Of a stretch of 64,000 nt of DNA, positions 32,501 through 44,264 are shown piece by piece (positions within the stretch are counted from its first letter, which is position 1; the number at the start of each line of letters is the position of its first letter). The stretch lies in assembly GCF_003369915.1 (NCBI RefSeq), contig NC_046677.1:18804913-18868912 (forward strand), read 5' to 3'. The translations under genes and the position numbers were made by a program. Under the pieces are notes generated by a model. That model had not been told where the DNA came from. It made no database searches and saw only the letters and a list, made by a program, of their open reading frames with translations. Source of the stretch: Drosophila miranda. Taxonomy: Eukaryota > Arthropoda > Insecta > Diptera > Drosophilidae.

Positions 32501-34641
32501 TAATCGCAAAAAATCTGGAGTCCACTAATTGGAACTTTTTACTAGAGCATGCCTGTGAGGTCATATCCCTGTGGAGCATTCTGAATTCGCATTCATTTCA
32601 ACACCTTTGTCTGCAGCTTAGTCCCGAGCACCAGAAGGTTCTGAGGTGTTGCACCTTTCGCGACTTGATGCTTACACGATCCGAAGTGTGCGCATTTTTA
32701 ATAATTTCACTGATCAATCTATACCTCAAGGATAAAACCGGTGTATCGGAAGTATCAAAGAATTTACGTGAGCTATGCCCGAATCTGTATAGGCATGAGG
32801 ATGCTGTTACATACAAGGCCACAGAGCTTCTAATGAGTGCTAAAAACTGCACCTCACCTGTGGAGAAGAAACAAAAGTTGAGAACAACGTTGCAAATGTG
32901 CAAGGAAGCGGCACCCACATTGCCGCTGCATAGCATTTGTCAACTTTTTATTTCCGTCGACTTTTTCGAGGGTGTAGTCGAACTGACAGCCATTTGTGCA
33001 TCAAAGAGCGATCCTGAAGATGTTGGAATTCACTTCTATAACAACGACGAGCCGCCTGAAGACCGTGAAGGTTATTCCTATTTTGTCACCCGGTAAATAA
33101 ATTAAGAATCTGAGATCAGTCTGAGCAACTCAAAATTATTATTTCAGGATGAACTATTACAAGGAGGTGCAACTTATGCTAGATCACGTCTACCAGGCTA
33201 CCTGTAATAATACATCTATTCAAGATCAAACATTACCGTATTATCTCTGCAACACTCCCGGATCTAATGTAGACCCTGGGGAAAGCTGTAATGCTGAATA
33301 CAAATCGAAGCCATCAATTTCAAAAATTGCTGCCCAGACTCTCCAAATAAAAGACCCTTTAATTCATGTGACGCTCTACGAATGGTTGCTCGCTCATGAC
33401 ATGCTAACTGAACTTTTGGAAGTGGTAGAGCCAACTTTGGGAGAGTTTTTGCGCCGAAGTGTAACACGTAATCCGGATAATGTCATTTTAACCGATTTGC
33501 TTTGGAAGTATTATGAGAAGAATGGATACCATTCCCAGGCAGCACAAATTTTGGATAATTTGGCAATGACACGCAGTGAAAACATAACTCTGGAACAACG
33601 CCTTGAGTATGTGGTGAGGGCCGTTATGTGTATGCGCAATGGGAACGTTGGCTCCTCTGTAACCAGTGGGATATTCTTAAAGGAACTAGAAGACAAGGTA
33701 ACGTTCATTTGAATGCACTCGTAAATTGACATTGAATTATGTTTTGTTTATTTTAAATTTCAAATTTCAGCTGGAAATAGCTCGAGTTCAAAAAGCGGTG
33801 CTTGTTGATATGACGGCGTTGGCACAAAAAAATCCAGACGCCACAACGGCCGTAAAAGAATTAAATTACGCACTATACGAAATCACACCATTGTACCAGC
33901 GTTTTGCTGAGCCCTTTAATCTTTGGGAGTGCCAATTGGCGATACTTAATTGCTCCCATCACAACGATCCCTTGCTGATAGAGTCGGTGTGGGGTAACAT
34001 AATCAGCAGCTTAGTAGAAGACCCAGGATCTACTCAGGAACGCACCAACAGGTTGTTCAGCAAAATTGAACTATTAGTGCGTGAATATTCTGAATCGGGT
34101 GCTTGCTTCCCATTCGCTTTTTTGATAAGGGAGCTGGAAATTAAAGCTTGTCAGCTGCGTATGCCCGAAGGAACGGTCCCAGAAAAACTGGTAACCATGA
34201 ACCTTGACCTGGAGCTAATTCTTGAATACTACTCAAGGTATGTTGTATTATTTTATTCGTGCAGTAGGAGCGAGAAGATGTTTTCGTGTTTTGTAAATCA
34301 TTTTCAACTTTTTTCAGAATGATTTCAATGAATGAACGTGTCTGGGCAAATGAAGGCAACGAGTGGCACTTAATCCAATCCGCAATTCGTGTGGTATCTC
34401 TTCTTGCGGACAACGCCCATGCTATTTGGTACCGCTCAAAGTATGTTTGGTTTGCAAATATTTATTTTTTTTAATTTAAAAACGTAATTGTAATTACTCT
34501 CCTCACAGGAGACGAATTATTGGAAAGGCTCAGGACATAGTGGCTGCCTGTTTGAATATATGTTATCAGAAGCCAGACACAAATCGATTACAGCAGAGTC
34601 TTAAAGAGCTACAATGCAGATTGCAACGGCTGTTGGGTTAG
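29577..34641 (+). CDS. Nup154: nuclear pore complex protein Nup154 (Nup155)
   Basis: Inner-ring scaffold nucleoporin needed for nuclear pore assembly. Twelve exons: 29577-29675, 29730-29892, 29956-30449, 30509-30681, 30737-31695, 31753-31989, 32314-32475, 32546-33092, 33148-33697, 33771-34237, 34318-34440, 34509-34641, giving 1368 residues, near the length expected. Conserved landmarks: SRAWLTIDSEIYIW-like block (GRAWLTIDSEIYIWTY), YDGLSHLIVSVGLVKPK, FLGGRDGCLYEVFYQAE, WFGKRCKKINLSQN, TIAIDNSRRLLY (beta-propeller half), then HVRLPPGY, ACATCLLIA, GIHFYNNDEPPEDREGY, LTDLLWKYYEKNGYHSQAA and ITLEQRLEYVVRAVM (alpha-solenoid half). Exon 3 could also end at 30440, but 30449 preserves the family sequence. 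Intron 6 contains an inverted-repeat element at 32020-32258. Confidence 0.95.
32020..32258. mobile_element. DINE-1-like element with inverted ends, Nup154 intron 6
   Basis: Starts with ATACCCGATACTCAAAGAGT, a 'tttttggtgaaagttgatgg' stretch and CCAGAAGGAAGCGTTTCGGA. The right end is an inverted copy of the left (ending CTCTTTGAGTATCCGGTATA), pairing over about 55 bp with mismatches. It resembles the DINE-1 start seen elsewhere, but with both ends present. Confidence 0.65.
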
Positions 34642-34795
34642 TTTTAAAATATGAATTGTAACTAAATTGAGATGAGCAAAATTAAGAATAAATTTAATAG
34701 ATGTTAAATTTGACTGAGATATATATTGTATTTGTATTAAGAGTTTTAAATAAATTGGTTTACTCTTTATTATGTTCCGCACAACAATTATAAAA
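34642..34795. other. Nup154/Art8 convergent 3' spacer
   Basis: Only 154 bp separate the two stop codons. AATAAA-type polyadenylation signals occur for Nup154 (34686-34691, GAATAAA) and in AAATAAATTG at about 34747. The transcripts probably meet or overlap here. Confidence 0.6.
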
Positions 34796-35882
34796 TCACG
34801 ATGTATTTATAGTTTTTAAGTGTGCTTCAGTTAGTATACATTTAGTCATGTGGCAGGAACATGGCACGGGGTGTTCTTCGATATTCGGATCGAGAAGCTC
34901 GACTTCCAAATTGTACTTCCGCATGTCACTTGCGCTGCGCGTCATAGAGATTTGAAATGCTATTGGTGCTTTTTCATCAACAGTTTCGCAAGAGTCTTGT
35001 GGTAGAACTACTACACACTGCTTCCAATGCGTTTCCGGGGCGAAAGGAGATGTGCTAAGAATCACGGCTTCGTTGCCTGGAAATAGCACCTCAAACCATA
35101 TGCAAAATCCTTGATGGTTTCCCCCTCTTTGTGCCGCAACGACATCCTTAAAACGAACTTCCTCAAGTTCAGCCATATCCACATCGAGCAAGTTCATCCA
35201 ATGAAGAACGACACCCTCGTGTAGCAAATTTTTAGGATCCAATTGTGTAATCTCTGGCCTAGTCGACTTTTGCGTTCTCAGCTTTTTAGCAAAACTATCC
35301 ATTTTTATACCATCAATATTCTGCCAATAATCAAACAGAGATGGAACAGAGCAAGGTGCCACAAAAATCGTGCACTCTGTGGGAAACATTAGTCCATCTT
35401 CTTTCAAAAATTTGTCCCTAGCTAGAAGAACTGAACTGAGCATACCTTCATGGAGTAAATAAAAACCCATCCATTCGGAAACAATAATATCAACTTTCTC
35501 AGATGAAACAGGAAGGACCAATTCTTCTACTCTAGAGTGAATAACTTTAACAATGCTTGTTAAACCATTATCTTGCATTAGATCCAAAGCAACTTTTGTA
35601 GCTACGTTAGACGCTTCTACGGCATAGACCAACCTGGCTCCTGCCTTTGCACAGAAAGCTGAAAGTATCCCAGTACCAGCACCAACATCTAATACAACTT
35701 TATCTTTAAATTTGTCTTTGTTGCCCAGAATGGCATTGCAGTATGCTATCTGCCGGGGTCGATCTTTCAACATTAGCTCATGGACCTAAAAACAAAATCT
35801 TATAATTTATTTGCTCTTTAATTATTTATATAAATTAACTTTCCTCTAAATTTTCGTATTCATCGAAGTAAGGATTAGACAT
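34796..35882 (-). CDS. Art8: protein arginine methyltransferase 8
   Basis: Type I PRMT-like enzyme that transfers methyl groups from S-adenosylmethionine to protein arginine. The main exon (35785-34796) begins VHELMLKDRPRQ and carries VVLDVGAGTGILSAFCAKAG (SAM site), YAVEAS, the double-E loop SEWMGFYLLHEGML, and THWKQCV (THW loop) near the C-terminus. A first exon at 35882-35844 supplies ATG and 13 codons ending DEYENLE; joined, they give 342 residues, the expected length. The junction is odd: the position where D. melanogaster-type genes have a GT donor reads GAG|GAAAGT, so the intron would be GA-AG. The nearby GTTAAT donor shifts the frame, and use of the internal ATG at 35773 would remove 17 residues. 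Identification as Art8 (CG16840) rests on the sequence and its position beside aub. Confidence 0.9.
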
Positions 35883-35924
35883 ATCTGCAGAATAAGCCAA
35901 CGTGCTTTTCGTAAAAACTCAGAA

Positions 35925-36050
35925 CAAAACAACAGTGTGACCGCGGACTTATCGATAAGAAATAAGGTCTGACCCTCAGAAATATACCAAAATATACCGT
36001 CTCATTTTAAAAATATACCGTAAATATACCGACTATTTCCAGTTTTATTA
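35925..36050 (-). promoter_or_regulatory. Art8 promoter: Motif 1, DRE, TATACC repeats
   Basis: On the minus strand the order towards Art8 is GGTATATTTTGGTATATTTC, TGAGGGTCAGACC, CTTATCGATAAGTC (full DRE, TATCGATA, 35951-35958) and GCGGTCACACTG (Motif 1, about 35933-35943). The Motif-1 site is about 50 bp before the Art8 ATG. This region is also upstream of aub, 1.4 kb away in the divergent direction. Confidence 0.7.
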
Positions 36051-36059
36051 TACATATTC

Positions 36060-36452
36060 ATCGATTTTAATATACCGTGGAATATTACTAGCTATCTAGA
36101 TCTCTCAACCCTTCCCACATAATTTGTACAGCTAATGAATCTATTTTCTAATTGACTGTCTTATTTTAAATTCTTGCTTTCGTTTAATTTAGGCCAAAAA
36201 AAGGTTTTAGCGAAAATGCGCCAAAAAAACCACTAAAGACGACAGTCGGAACAATAGGAAAATTGTTCAATTTTGATATTCCGTCGAATATTACTAGCTA
36301 GATAGAACCCTCAGCCCTGCCCACATAATTTTAATCCAATTAATAAACCTAATTCTAATTCTAATTGACTGGCTTATTTTAAATATTTGCAAATATTGCA
36401 TTTTGCGTAAAAAAGGTTTTAGCAAAATAAGTCAGACAAAAAAAACGAAAGA
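36060..36452. repeat. two tandem copies of a 190-bp repeat
   Basis: Copies at 36060-36240 and 36270-36452 share GAATATTACTAGCTA, CTCAACC(C)TGCCCACATAAT, TAATTGACTG(G/T)CTTATTTTAA and AAAAGGTTTTAGC. A third copy flanks the Cog4 promoter at 24576-24765. The pair recurs at about 44398-44790 in the second unit. Confidence 0.75.
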
Positions 36453-37320
36453 GAAAAACTCAAAATTGCACTACCTTCCAATATGTTATTGGCAATAGAA
36501 TGTGTCGGGGTATCAGCAGCTGTAGATGGCGACGCTACCCGCACCTTTGTCCGCCACGAAGATAACATGTTTTGAAGACATAATTAAATAGGATGAATGA
36601 TTTTATTCGAAAATAACACCATAAAAGTGGATAAATCTCATCTTGTGGGAAAGAAACCAATCTATATGTTTTGTACTTAAAACAGGCATTTTTGTACTTA
36701 AAATATTGCACCGCAACAACAAAAACAAAGGCATTTTTCGGATAATCCCTCTTACAAGTTCTACTATTTTAAAAGATGTCAGAAAATATGAGGCAGTCTC
36801 GGCTAACGGTAACTTCAATTAGTCTAAGATATGTTTGTCGGTAGCGAATTTACCTTTTTTTTAAATGTATCAATCAATATTGAGTAAAATCCAAACCAAA
36901 ATCACTTCTAAGACACCAAAGCGCAGCATTCTACGATTATTCACATTGGAATATTTTTTCCGTTGAAATGTGCGTCTCACCACTTCTGTTTTTGCTAATA
37001 AAAGTTATTAGCCTATTGTCAAAAAAAATATCAGTTACATTTTTAACTTTTTTTAATCTAAATGTGAACGACTGTCCCGTGCGTCCCGTTTACATATGTA
37101 GAATTAGTAGATATGATTTTATAGGTCATTTGCAAAAAAAAGCATTCCAATACTACCTGTTCCTGAACAGTATTACAGTATCATTTAATTTTGGAAAAAG
37201 CCAATAGCTCCACAAACGATATTTTGACATCGATAGCAACAGGAAGTGTAAAACTTGCGCATTCAGCCCTGGGTAATTTTAAAACTTTGACGGTGGACGA
37301 CGGAAATAATTCAACGGAAA

Positions 37321-40300
37321 ATGAATAATTTACCAACAAATTCTGTGCATTCTCGTGGACGCGGGCGCGGAACAAAACAGAAGGACTTTGCAAACCGTGG
37401 CTTGGGTCTTCAGTTGGTAAGAAAATTAAATTAGATACAATTATTCATACCATGTATGTATATCCTTTCCCGGCAGTATTGATATATGGTTTGCACATCG
37501 CGTTTTTTTTAAACATACAGAACTCAAATTCACAGTGTTCAAGTAATTTCACTTTAATTTGTGTATTAAATCAGTTGTAAATAATATAACATGTTAAAAA
37601 AGTGATCTATATAGATGGTTACCGGAATAATATTGCAGCTTTTTACTGAACAGCTTAATTGGTGCACCAATTCTTGAATGTGTCTTTACAAAACTTTGAT
37701 GTTCAAGTTTGTATAACTTTGCATGTGCTAAAAATATACAACGTTATATTGTTTTTGCAAATCTTTTGAAGGTTTTTATGTTGAATAATTTTCCCCTAAC
37801 GTTTTCCCCTACTTAGCTCTTTATAGAATTGACTTAGCCACTGAATGTACGTACGTAAATACATATGTACGTATTTCCACTTTATGCTTTTGGATAACCG
37901 TCGTGCTGAAATTTGCATAGAATTAGTGTGGTTTTCTTGGCCTGCTATGTTATAATATCTGTCTCTAAACATGTTTAAAACCATAACACAAACCTATTAA
38001 TCCATATGTGCTGGGTTTATGCATATGTAACTAACTAAGCTAATGGAGATTAAATTGGATCGGTCGAAAAGCTAGTCTGTGAGAGTATTTATGTAGAATT
38101 CATGTACAAATACTCAAAAAGAGTATAGTGGGATATTAGATTGTGGAGAAAGTGGGAAAGAAAGCGTTTTCGATAGCCGAGTCGATTAAGCCATGTTTGT
38201 CTGTCTGTCTTGTTTGACGCCTAGTTCTCACAGATATTAAGAGCTAAAGCAACCAAATTTTGTACCCAGTCTCCTGTTATATCACATTAAATCAAGTTTG
38301 TTTCAAAATTTTGCAACGCCTCTTTCCTCCCCCACATAGGGCGAAAACCTGGTGTATCCACAATTTTGAAGATACGAGAAAATCAAAAACGCAAGATCAT
38401 AGAGACAGATTGGCGAATCTGGATTGGTTCTTTTATTTTCCAACCAATATCAGTCAGAAATTCTCAATGCCTTCGAAAGTCAGGCGATTGAACCGAAGAA
38501 TTCATCAAGGAGGGACATTATTAAATTGGAAAAATTCAATGAATTCACGATTTTTGTTGTCCTGATAAAATAAAAAACCATCTTTTATCTCGAGTTTCTA
38601 AAATCTTTAAATGAGTTTTTTTTTTTTAAGTATCAATAGATAACATAGCTGTGTTTAATTCTGTGCTGTGCTTAATTTCAAGCTCTTAGTTGGTTTTTAT
38701 CCAGAAATGTGTGTTCCATCGGAGCAAAAACCCTTTTTGGCCTTTTTTAACGAAGCTAACCCTCCTGTTCTGTTTGTTGAACTATTTTGTGTTATTTTGT
38801 CTCTTATTCGGTATAAAATATAAACATTTATGTAAAAACATACGAATTTATCGCTTTGTAGGGGCAATCTTCTAACGAGGCTCGTCCGGATAAACCTGTC
38901 CCCCAGCGGACGCATTAAAAACGACGGAGATCATACCCGAGTCTAAGGATTCTGAAGCTCAAGCCATTGAAGGTATCGGTTTTGTTCTTTTTGTGATTAT
39001 TTTTATTTCCAATGTTTTTCTTACTAGGCGATCCTCGTGGATCTGCACGTGGACGACGCCTAATAACTGAAGTTGTGCGCTCTCGTCCTCAAGAACTTAC
39101 AACCAAAGCTGGAATTAGCGGCACAAAAATAAATGTCCAAACCAATTATTTTAAGCTCTTAAAACGTCCATGCTGGACCATTTACCAGTACCGGGTGGAT
39201 TTTGAACCTGAAGTCGACAACACACGTTACCGTCGTGGATACCTTTACGAACATAAAAACATATTGGGTGGATACATTTTCGACGGAACTATTTTATTCT
39301 GCACAACTCAGTTCAACCTCAAGGAATTAGTGACAAAAAATCACGCAGGAGAGAACATTACCATCAAAATTAAGCATGTTGGTTCAGTTGAAGCAGCTGA
39401 CAATCAACAATTCCAAGTGCTTAATCTTCTCTTACGAAAATCAATGGAGAGTCTTAATCTCCAGCTTGTATCCCGCAACTATTTTGATGCTAAGGCGAAG
39501 GTACGTCACTTTGCACTAACAAAAATGAATTTACTTAATATACTTGCCATGTAAATATATATTTATACCATTTTTATATGGATTTTCATATTGACTAAAA
39601 ATCTTAATCTTAACGCCTAAAAAGTGTACAGTTTGTTCCTATTTTATGTGTACCTAGTTGAAATCGAATCCAACCAAGCTGGTAACATAATGGCTCCCTA
39701 ACATAATGCCTTTCCATCATCGTATGTATATGTTTATTTACTCGAATGTAATGATGAAGTCACCTTCGAAGTTTCGTCACCAACATTCTCCGCATTAAAG
39801 GATGCAAAACCAAAGAAATTATTATACATTTAATTTTGAAGAAAATTTTGAAAAATACTAAAGAGATAGTGCCGTTTCTATTATCTTACCATGCGCAGCA
39901 ATATAAATTTAGTCGCATTAAAATATTCCCGGTTTCCCTGGAATCGGCTTGGGAATGGCTGGATGCGAAACTTTGGTAAAAATCTTTTTTATTTTGAGTC
40001 TCACTTTAAAAGTGTTCGAGGGTCAAAAAACGAACTAGCTGTTATTAGTTATTGACAACTTGCAATAAGTTTTTTCTGCTGCTTTTACTAATCTACAAAT
40101 ATTGGCTCATTGTTGGCTGCTGCGACGGCAATTATTTTCAGGGAAATCACATCAGGGAAAACACAAATTTCACAATTATTATTATTATATTATTATTATA
40201 CTGCATGAAATATCTTTACAAACGAAAAATAACGACGGGCTAATGTTTAAAAGCTTTTAAATGTTGTGTTTTAATTTCTGCTAAAGATTAAACTTAATAA

Positions 40301-43268
40301 TTACCACGTGGAATTGTGGCCTGGATATCAAACATCGATTCGTCAACACGAGTCTGATATATTATTGTGTGCCAATGTCGTTCATAAGGTAATGAGAACG
40401 GATACCTTGTATGACATCCTAAATGAGGCGATTCGGCATACCGAGGACTTTCAAGACGCTTTTAGACGCCAAGTAATGGGTGAGTTTTCCATATTTACAT
40501 ATGTATACATGTATACATGCATACATAAATTTGTGCATAAGCCTGTGTGACTAATTAGATTAATGACTCGTAATTGCATTTGTTGTACACAAAATATTAG
40601 TAGATGTGAGATGGAAATAATAGTCAACAAAAGAAGGCAAGACTAAAAATGCCCAGTCGAAAACATTTACATAGTTCGTGGTCTGGCACCGATTGCTGGA
40701 AGACTCAATTCTTCGCGAGTTATCGCGCCACTGACAATCTATTACTCAGTATCAATAGGATCACTAGAGTAATCTAAATATGGGAAAAAGCTCAGGATTA
40801 AGTCTAGCTATTGGGATGGATGCACCATACAGGGTGGAACTCAAAAGGTATGACTGTAGGTTGTTTCTTAGGATAACCGAACGAAAAAACTATACAAATT
40901 GCGGCGTTTTTTAAAAATACATAACTAACTCTGCAGTCGTAACACTTACTAAAGTAATAGATATACTTTTTAGCAGCTACAACTTATTGATGGTTGTATA
41001 TTTAAGCATTTATTCTCTTCCACAGGTATGATATGTCTTACTGATTACACCAATAAAACCTATCGCATCGATGATGTCGACTTTGGATTGAACCCCTTGT
41101 CTAAGTTTAACACTAAAGATGGAGATATATCGTATGTGGAATATTATAAAAAGGTAATTGTACATCGGTACAAAAATACACAAAATACATACAAAGCAAG
41201 TTTAAGTGCAGCTGGAGTTTCGCCCCTTGAACACCTAGCTTTGTTACACTATTAATGTATGAGCAACGCAAATGTTCTTCTTCCGTTTAAAACTGAAAAT
41301 CATGATGTTGAATCATAAAGAATGATTCTATATAATAGAGCAACAAAATGCGATCAACAAATCTTCCGCGGTTTCCTTTGCCGACCGACTGTTGGTTCTG
41401 AACAGTCGAGTCGATCTAAAAATTGGAATGTACAATGTTTAGGCAAATAGCATTTAATCTTTTGTTTACTTTTAGAAATCATTTTACCGTTCTACTATTT
41501 CGATTTTTAGAGATATAATATCACAATTCGTGACCATAAGCAGCCATTGGTGGTGTCACGACCTACCGAGAAAAACATTCGTGGTGGCACGGATCAGCTT
41601 ATTATGCTAGTTCCCGAATTGGCTCGAGCTACTGGAATGACTGATGCTATGCGAGCAAATTTTCAGTATGTCTTTTATTCTATTCAAAAATTGTGTTGTT
41701 AATATTTCTAATATCAAAATTGGTTCGTTATTCTTAAATTAGATTAATGAAAGCAATGAGCGAGTTTACCAGATTGAATCCGGACCGTCGCATTGAACGC
41801 CTGCGCGCATTCAACCAGCGCTTGCAATCGTCGAAAGAGAGCATGGATGTGTTAAAATCGTGGAATATTGAACTTGATTCAGCTTTGGTGGACATCCCAG
41901 CTCGCGTTTTATTTCCTGAGAAAATAGTTTTTGGCAATCAAAAGCGATTTGTATGCGATAACCGTGCTGATTGGACTATGGAATTCCGAAAAAACTCAAT
42001 GTACTCGCATGTGGACATTAAGAGGTGGTATGTGATAACTCCACAGCGTAATTTACGGGAGACTGAGGAGTTTGTAAAGCTCTGCATTCGTGCTGCCAGT
42101 GGGATGAAAATGACTATTTCCGAGCCTCGATAGTATGTATTATTTAAAACTATATAATATTATAAATAGAAATACATTTAGTCTTGTATTTCATTCCAGT
42201 GATAAAATACCCGATGATCGCAATGGGACATACTCACAATCGATCGATAATGCAGTAGCGAAAGATCCACAAATTATAATGCTAGTGCTTAAGGCTCCAA
42301 ACGAAGAGAAGTATGGGTAAAGTAAGTTTGTAAAAAGTGGATTCTTATTAGTTTACATCATCAACAGGTATAGCTGTATTAAAAAACGCACTTGTGTTGA
42401 TCGTCCAGTACCATCACAAGTGGTCACTCTGAAGACCATTGCTCCAAGAAAAGAGAAATCAGCTGGTCTCATGTCCATAGCCACAAAAGTGGTTATTCAG
42501 ATGAACGCCAAACTGATGGGCGCTCCATGGATGATAGAGTTACCTCTTCGCGGATTAATGACTGTTGGCTTTGATGTGTGTCATTCGTCGAAGAACAAAA
42601 ACAAGTCGTACGGTGCACTTGTGGCTACGATGGACATGAAATCATCGAACCGCTACTTTTCTTCAGTAAACGAACACATGAAAGGCCAGGAGCTGTCGAA
42701 TCAGATGTCAATGAATATGACATATGCCCTAAAAGCGTTCCGGGAACATCACGGTATTTTACCAGAGAGAATTCTGTTCTTCCGTGATGGTGTGGGTGAT
42801 GGTCAACTTCATCAGGTCGTTAACACTGAAGTGAAGTTTTTGAAAACTAAACTCGATGAGATTTATAAATCTGCAGGCAAAGAAGACGGCTGTCGAATGG
42901 CATTCATTGTTGTCGCTAAGCGGATCAATACTCGGTACTTTACCAACAATCGAAATCCCGTGCCTGGTACTGTAGTCGATGATGTCATAACGCTTCCTGA
43001 GCGTTATGACTTCTTTTTAGTGTCGCAAGCTGTGCGTCAGGGAACGGTATCGCCTACTAGCTACAATGTTATACATGATAACATAGGACTAAGTGCCGAT
43101 AAACTGCAAATGTTGACCTACAAAATGACCCACATGTATTATAATTTTTCTGGGACCTGTCGCGTGCCTTCTGTATGTCAATACGCTCACAAATTGGCAT
43201 TTCTTGTAGCCGAAAGTATTAACAGATCCCCATCATCTGGGTTAGAAAATCAGCTATACTTCCTATAA
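37321..43268 (+). pseudogene. aub: aubergine copy 1, frameshifted in exon 2
   Basis: PIWI-clade Argonaute, germline piRNA-guided slicer that cuts transposon RNA in the nuage. Exons match those of the distal copy: 37321-37416, 38862-38972, 39028-39500, 40287-40479, 41026-41153, 41511-41665, 41743-42132, 42200-42310, 42368-43268. Exon 2 has five C residues at 38900-38904 where the distal copy has six. The frame then shifts and reaches TAA at 38916-38918, leaving a peptide of about 50 residues that ends before the PAZ and PIWI domains. All other coding exons appear to encode the same protein as the distal copy, and splice sites are kept. So this is either a very young pseudogene or a one-base homopolymer error. 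The domains downstream remain complete at the sequence level. Confidence 0.8.
38110..38420. repeat. DINE-1/INE-1 insertion in aub intron 1, copy 1
   Basis: Contains ACTCAAAAAGAGTATAGTGG, GATAGCCGAGTCGATTAAGC, TGTCTGTCTTGTTTGACGCC, AGTTCTCACAGATATTAAGA, a 'gctaaagcaaccaaattttg' block and TCCTGTTATATCACATTAAA in the order of DINE-1 repeats. It predates the duplication because it is present in both units. Confidence 0.8.
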
Positions 43269-43377
43269 AAGCTTTGTCAAAAATGTAATTTTAGTGCTGG
43301 ACAAATATAATTAAAAACTGATTTCTCTAAATACTTTGTATTCCATTTATTTTATTTAATCGGCGCATGGCTGATAA

Positions 43378-44032
43378 TGGCAGATTTACCAAAGGATCTA
43401 GTGCAGAAGTCACCTGCATTAACTGCCACAGGTATAGATTACTGTGGACTCTTCTACTACAAGACAGATGTACGCAACAAGGCCCGACAGAAGTGCTACA
43501 TAGCCGTATTTATTTGATACGCCTCGAAGACAGCATGGCTAGACCTGCTGAAGGATCTGACGGTTGCATTCTTGGACGCCCTCAAACGTTTCACGGCCAC
43601 AAGAGTTGCCCAAGCATATGGTCGGACAATGCTACTAACTTCGGTGGCGCAAGCATCGAGCTGGATGAGCTAAGGCACCTTCATTTTGGATCCAGAAGCA
43701 CAAGGACAAGGTTCAAGCGCATTGGCTGGATTCGATTGGTGTTTTATCCCACCTAGTTCCACGGACTTTGGGCGGACTTTTGAAGCCGCTGTCGAAATGA
43801 CTAAGCGGCTCCTGTAAAGTTCAGTCGTGTCGGGCGCCCTTGGTTTCGATGAGCATCGGAACTTGGTATGCCAATTACATGAAATAATCAATTCGCGTCC
43901 TTTTTCAACCCTAATAGAAAATTCAAATGATCGTGGCGTCCTTACTCCAGATCACCTACTCGTTGGCCTTATGCCATTTGCATCTATCAGAGCGCACTCC
44001 TATTAATCCAATGCTCGCTCTCTAATCAAAGA
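43378..44032 (+). pseudogene. BEL/Pao retrotransposon integrase fragment, copy 1
   Basis: Translated in broken frames it reads TGIDYCGLFYYKTDVRNKAR, then QKCYIAVFI, then WLDLLKDLTVAFLDALKRF, then WSDNATNFGGAS with ELDELR, and SHLVPRTLGGLLKPLSK. These match the integrase core of BEL/Pao elements, including the second catalytic Asp context WSDNATNF. Stops and frameshifts make it non-functional. It forms the distal end of duplication unit 1. Confidence 0.8.
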
Positions 44033-44040
44033 TTAAGCGA

Positions 44041-44220
44041 CATAGACCAACCGGGCTCCTGCCTTTGCACAGAAAGCTGAAAGTATCCCAGTACCAGTCG
44101 ATCTTTCAACATTAGCTCATGGACCTAAAAACAAAATCTTATAATTTATTTGCTCTTTAATTATTTATATAAATTAACTTTCCTCTAAATTTTCGTATTC
44201 ATCGAAGTAAGGATTAGACA
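44041..44220 (-). pseudogene. truncated Art8 5' fragment
   Basis: Duplicate of the Art8 5' end: first exon (44220-44182) and the first part of exon 2 down to the junction at 44041. A 79-bp stretch equal to 35680-35758, including the start of the SAM-binding motif, is missing, which shifts the frame. The copy retains the Art8 promoter module (Motif 1 at about 44272-44282 and TATCGATA), so a short transcript could still be initiated, running towards the end of unit 1. Confidence 0.88.
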
Positions 44221-44264
44221 TATCTGCAGAATAAGCCAACGTGCTTTTCGTTAAACCTCAGAAC

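Larger units (their letters stand above)
35623..44032. repeat. tandem duplication, unit 1 (about 8.4 kb)
   Basis: The block from within Art8 (35623) through the Art8 promoter, the whole aub gene and a BEL/Pao fragment is repeated directly at 44041-52350. Offsets are 8339, 8338, 8339 and 8323 bp along the unit, the changes arising from single-base run differences and a 16-bp indel near 39690. Only scattered substitutions separate the units apart from the last 100 bp. Confidence 0.97.

Noticed and set aside
38260-38565. 101-codon frame in aub intron 1 (repeated at 46598)
   Set aside because: It overlaps the DINE-1 insertion and reads through its conserved blocks; no start or splice signals support it.
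42311-42367. Alternative aub exon-8 donor at GG|GTAAAG (42317)
   Set aside because: It is also in frame but adds two residues (GY) inside a block that otherwise matches Aub; the GTATGG donor at 42311 restores the conserved EEKYSCIKK.
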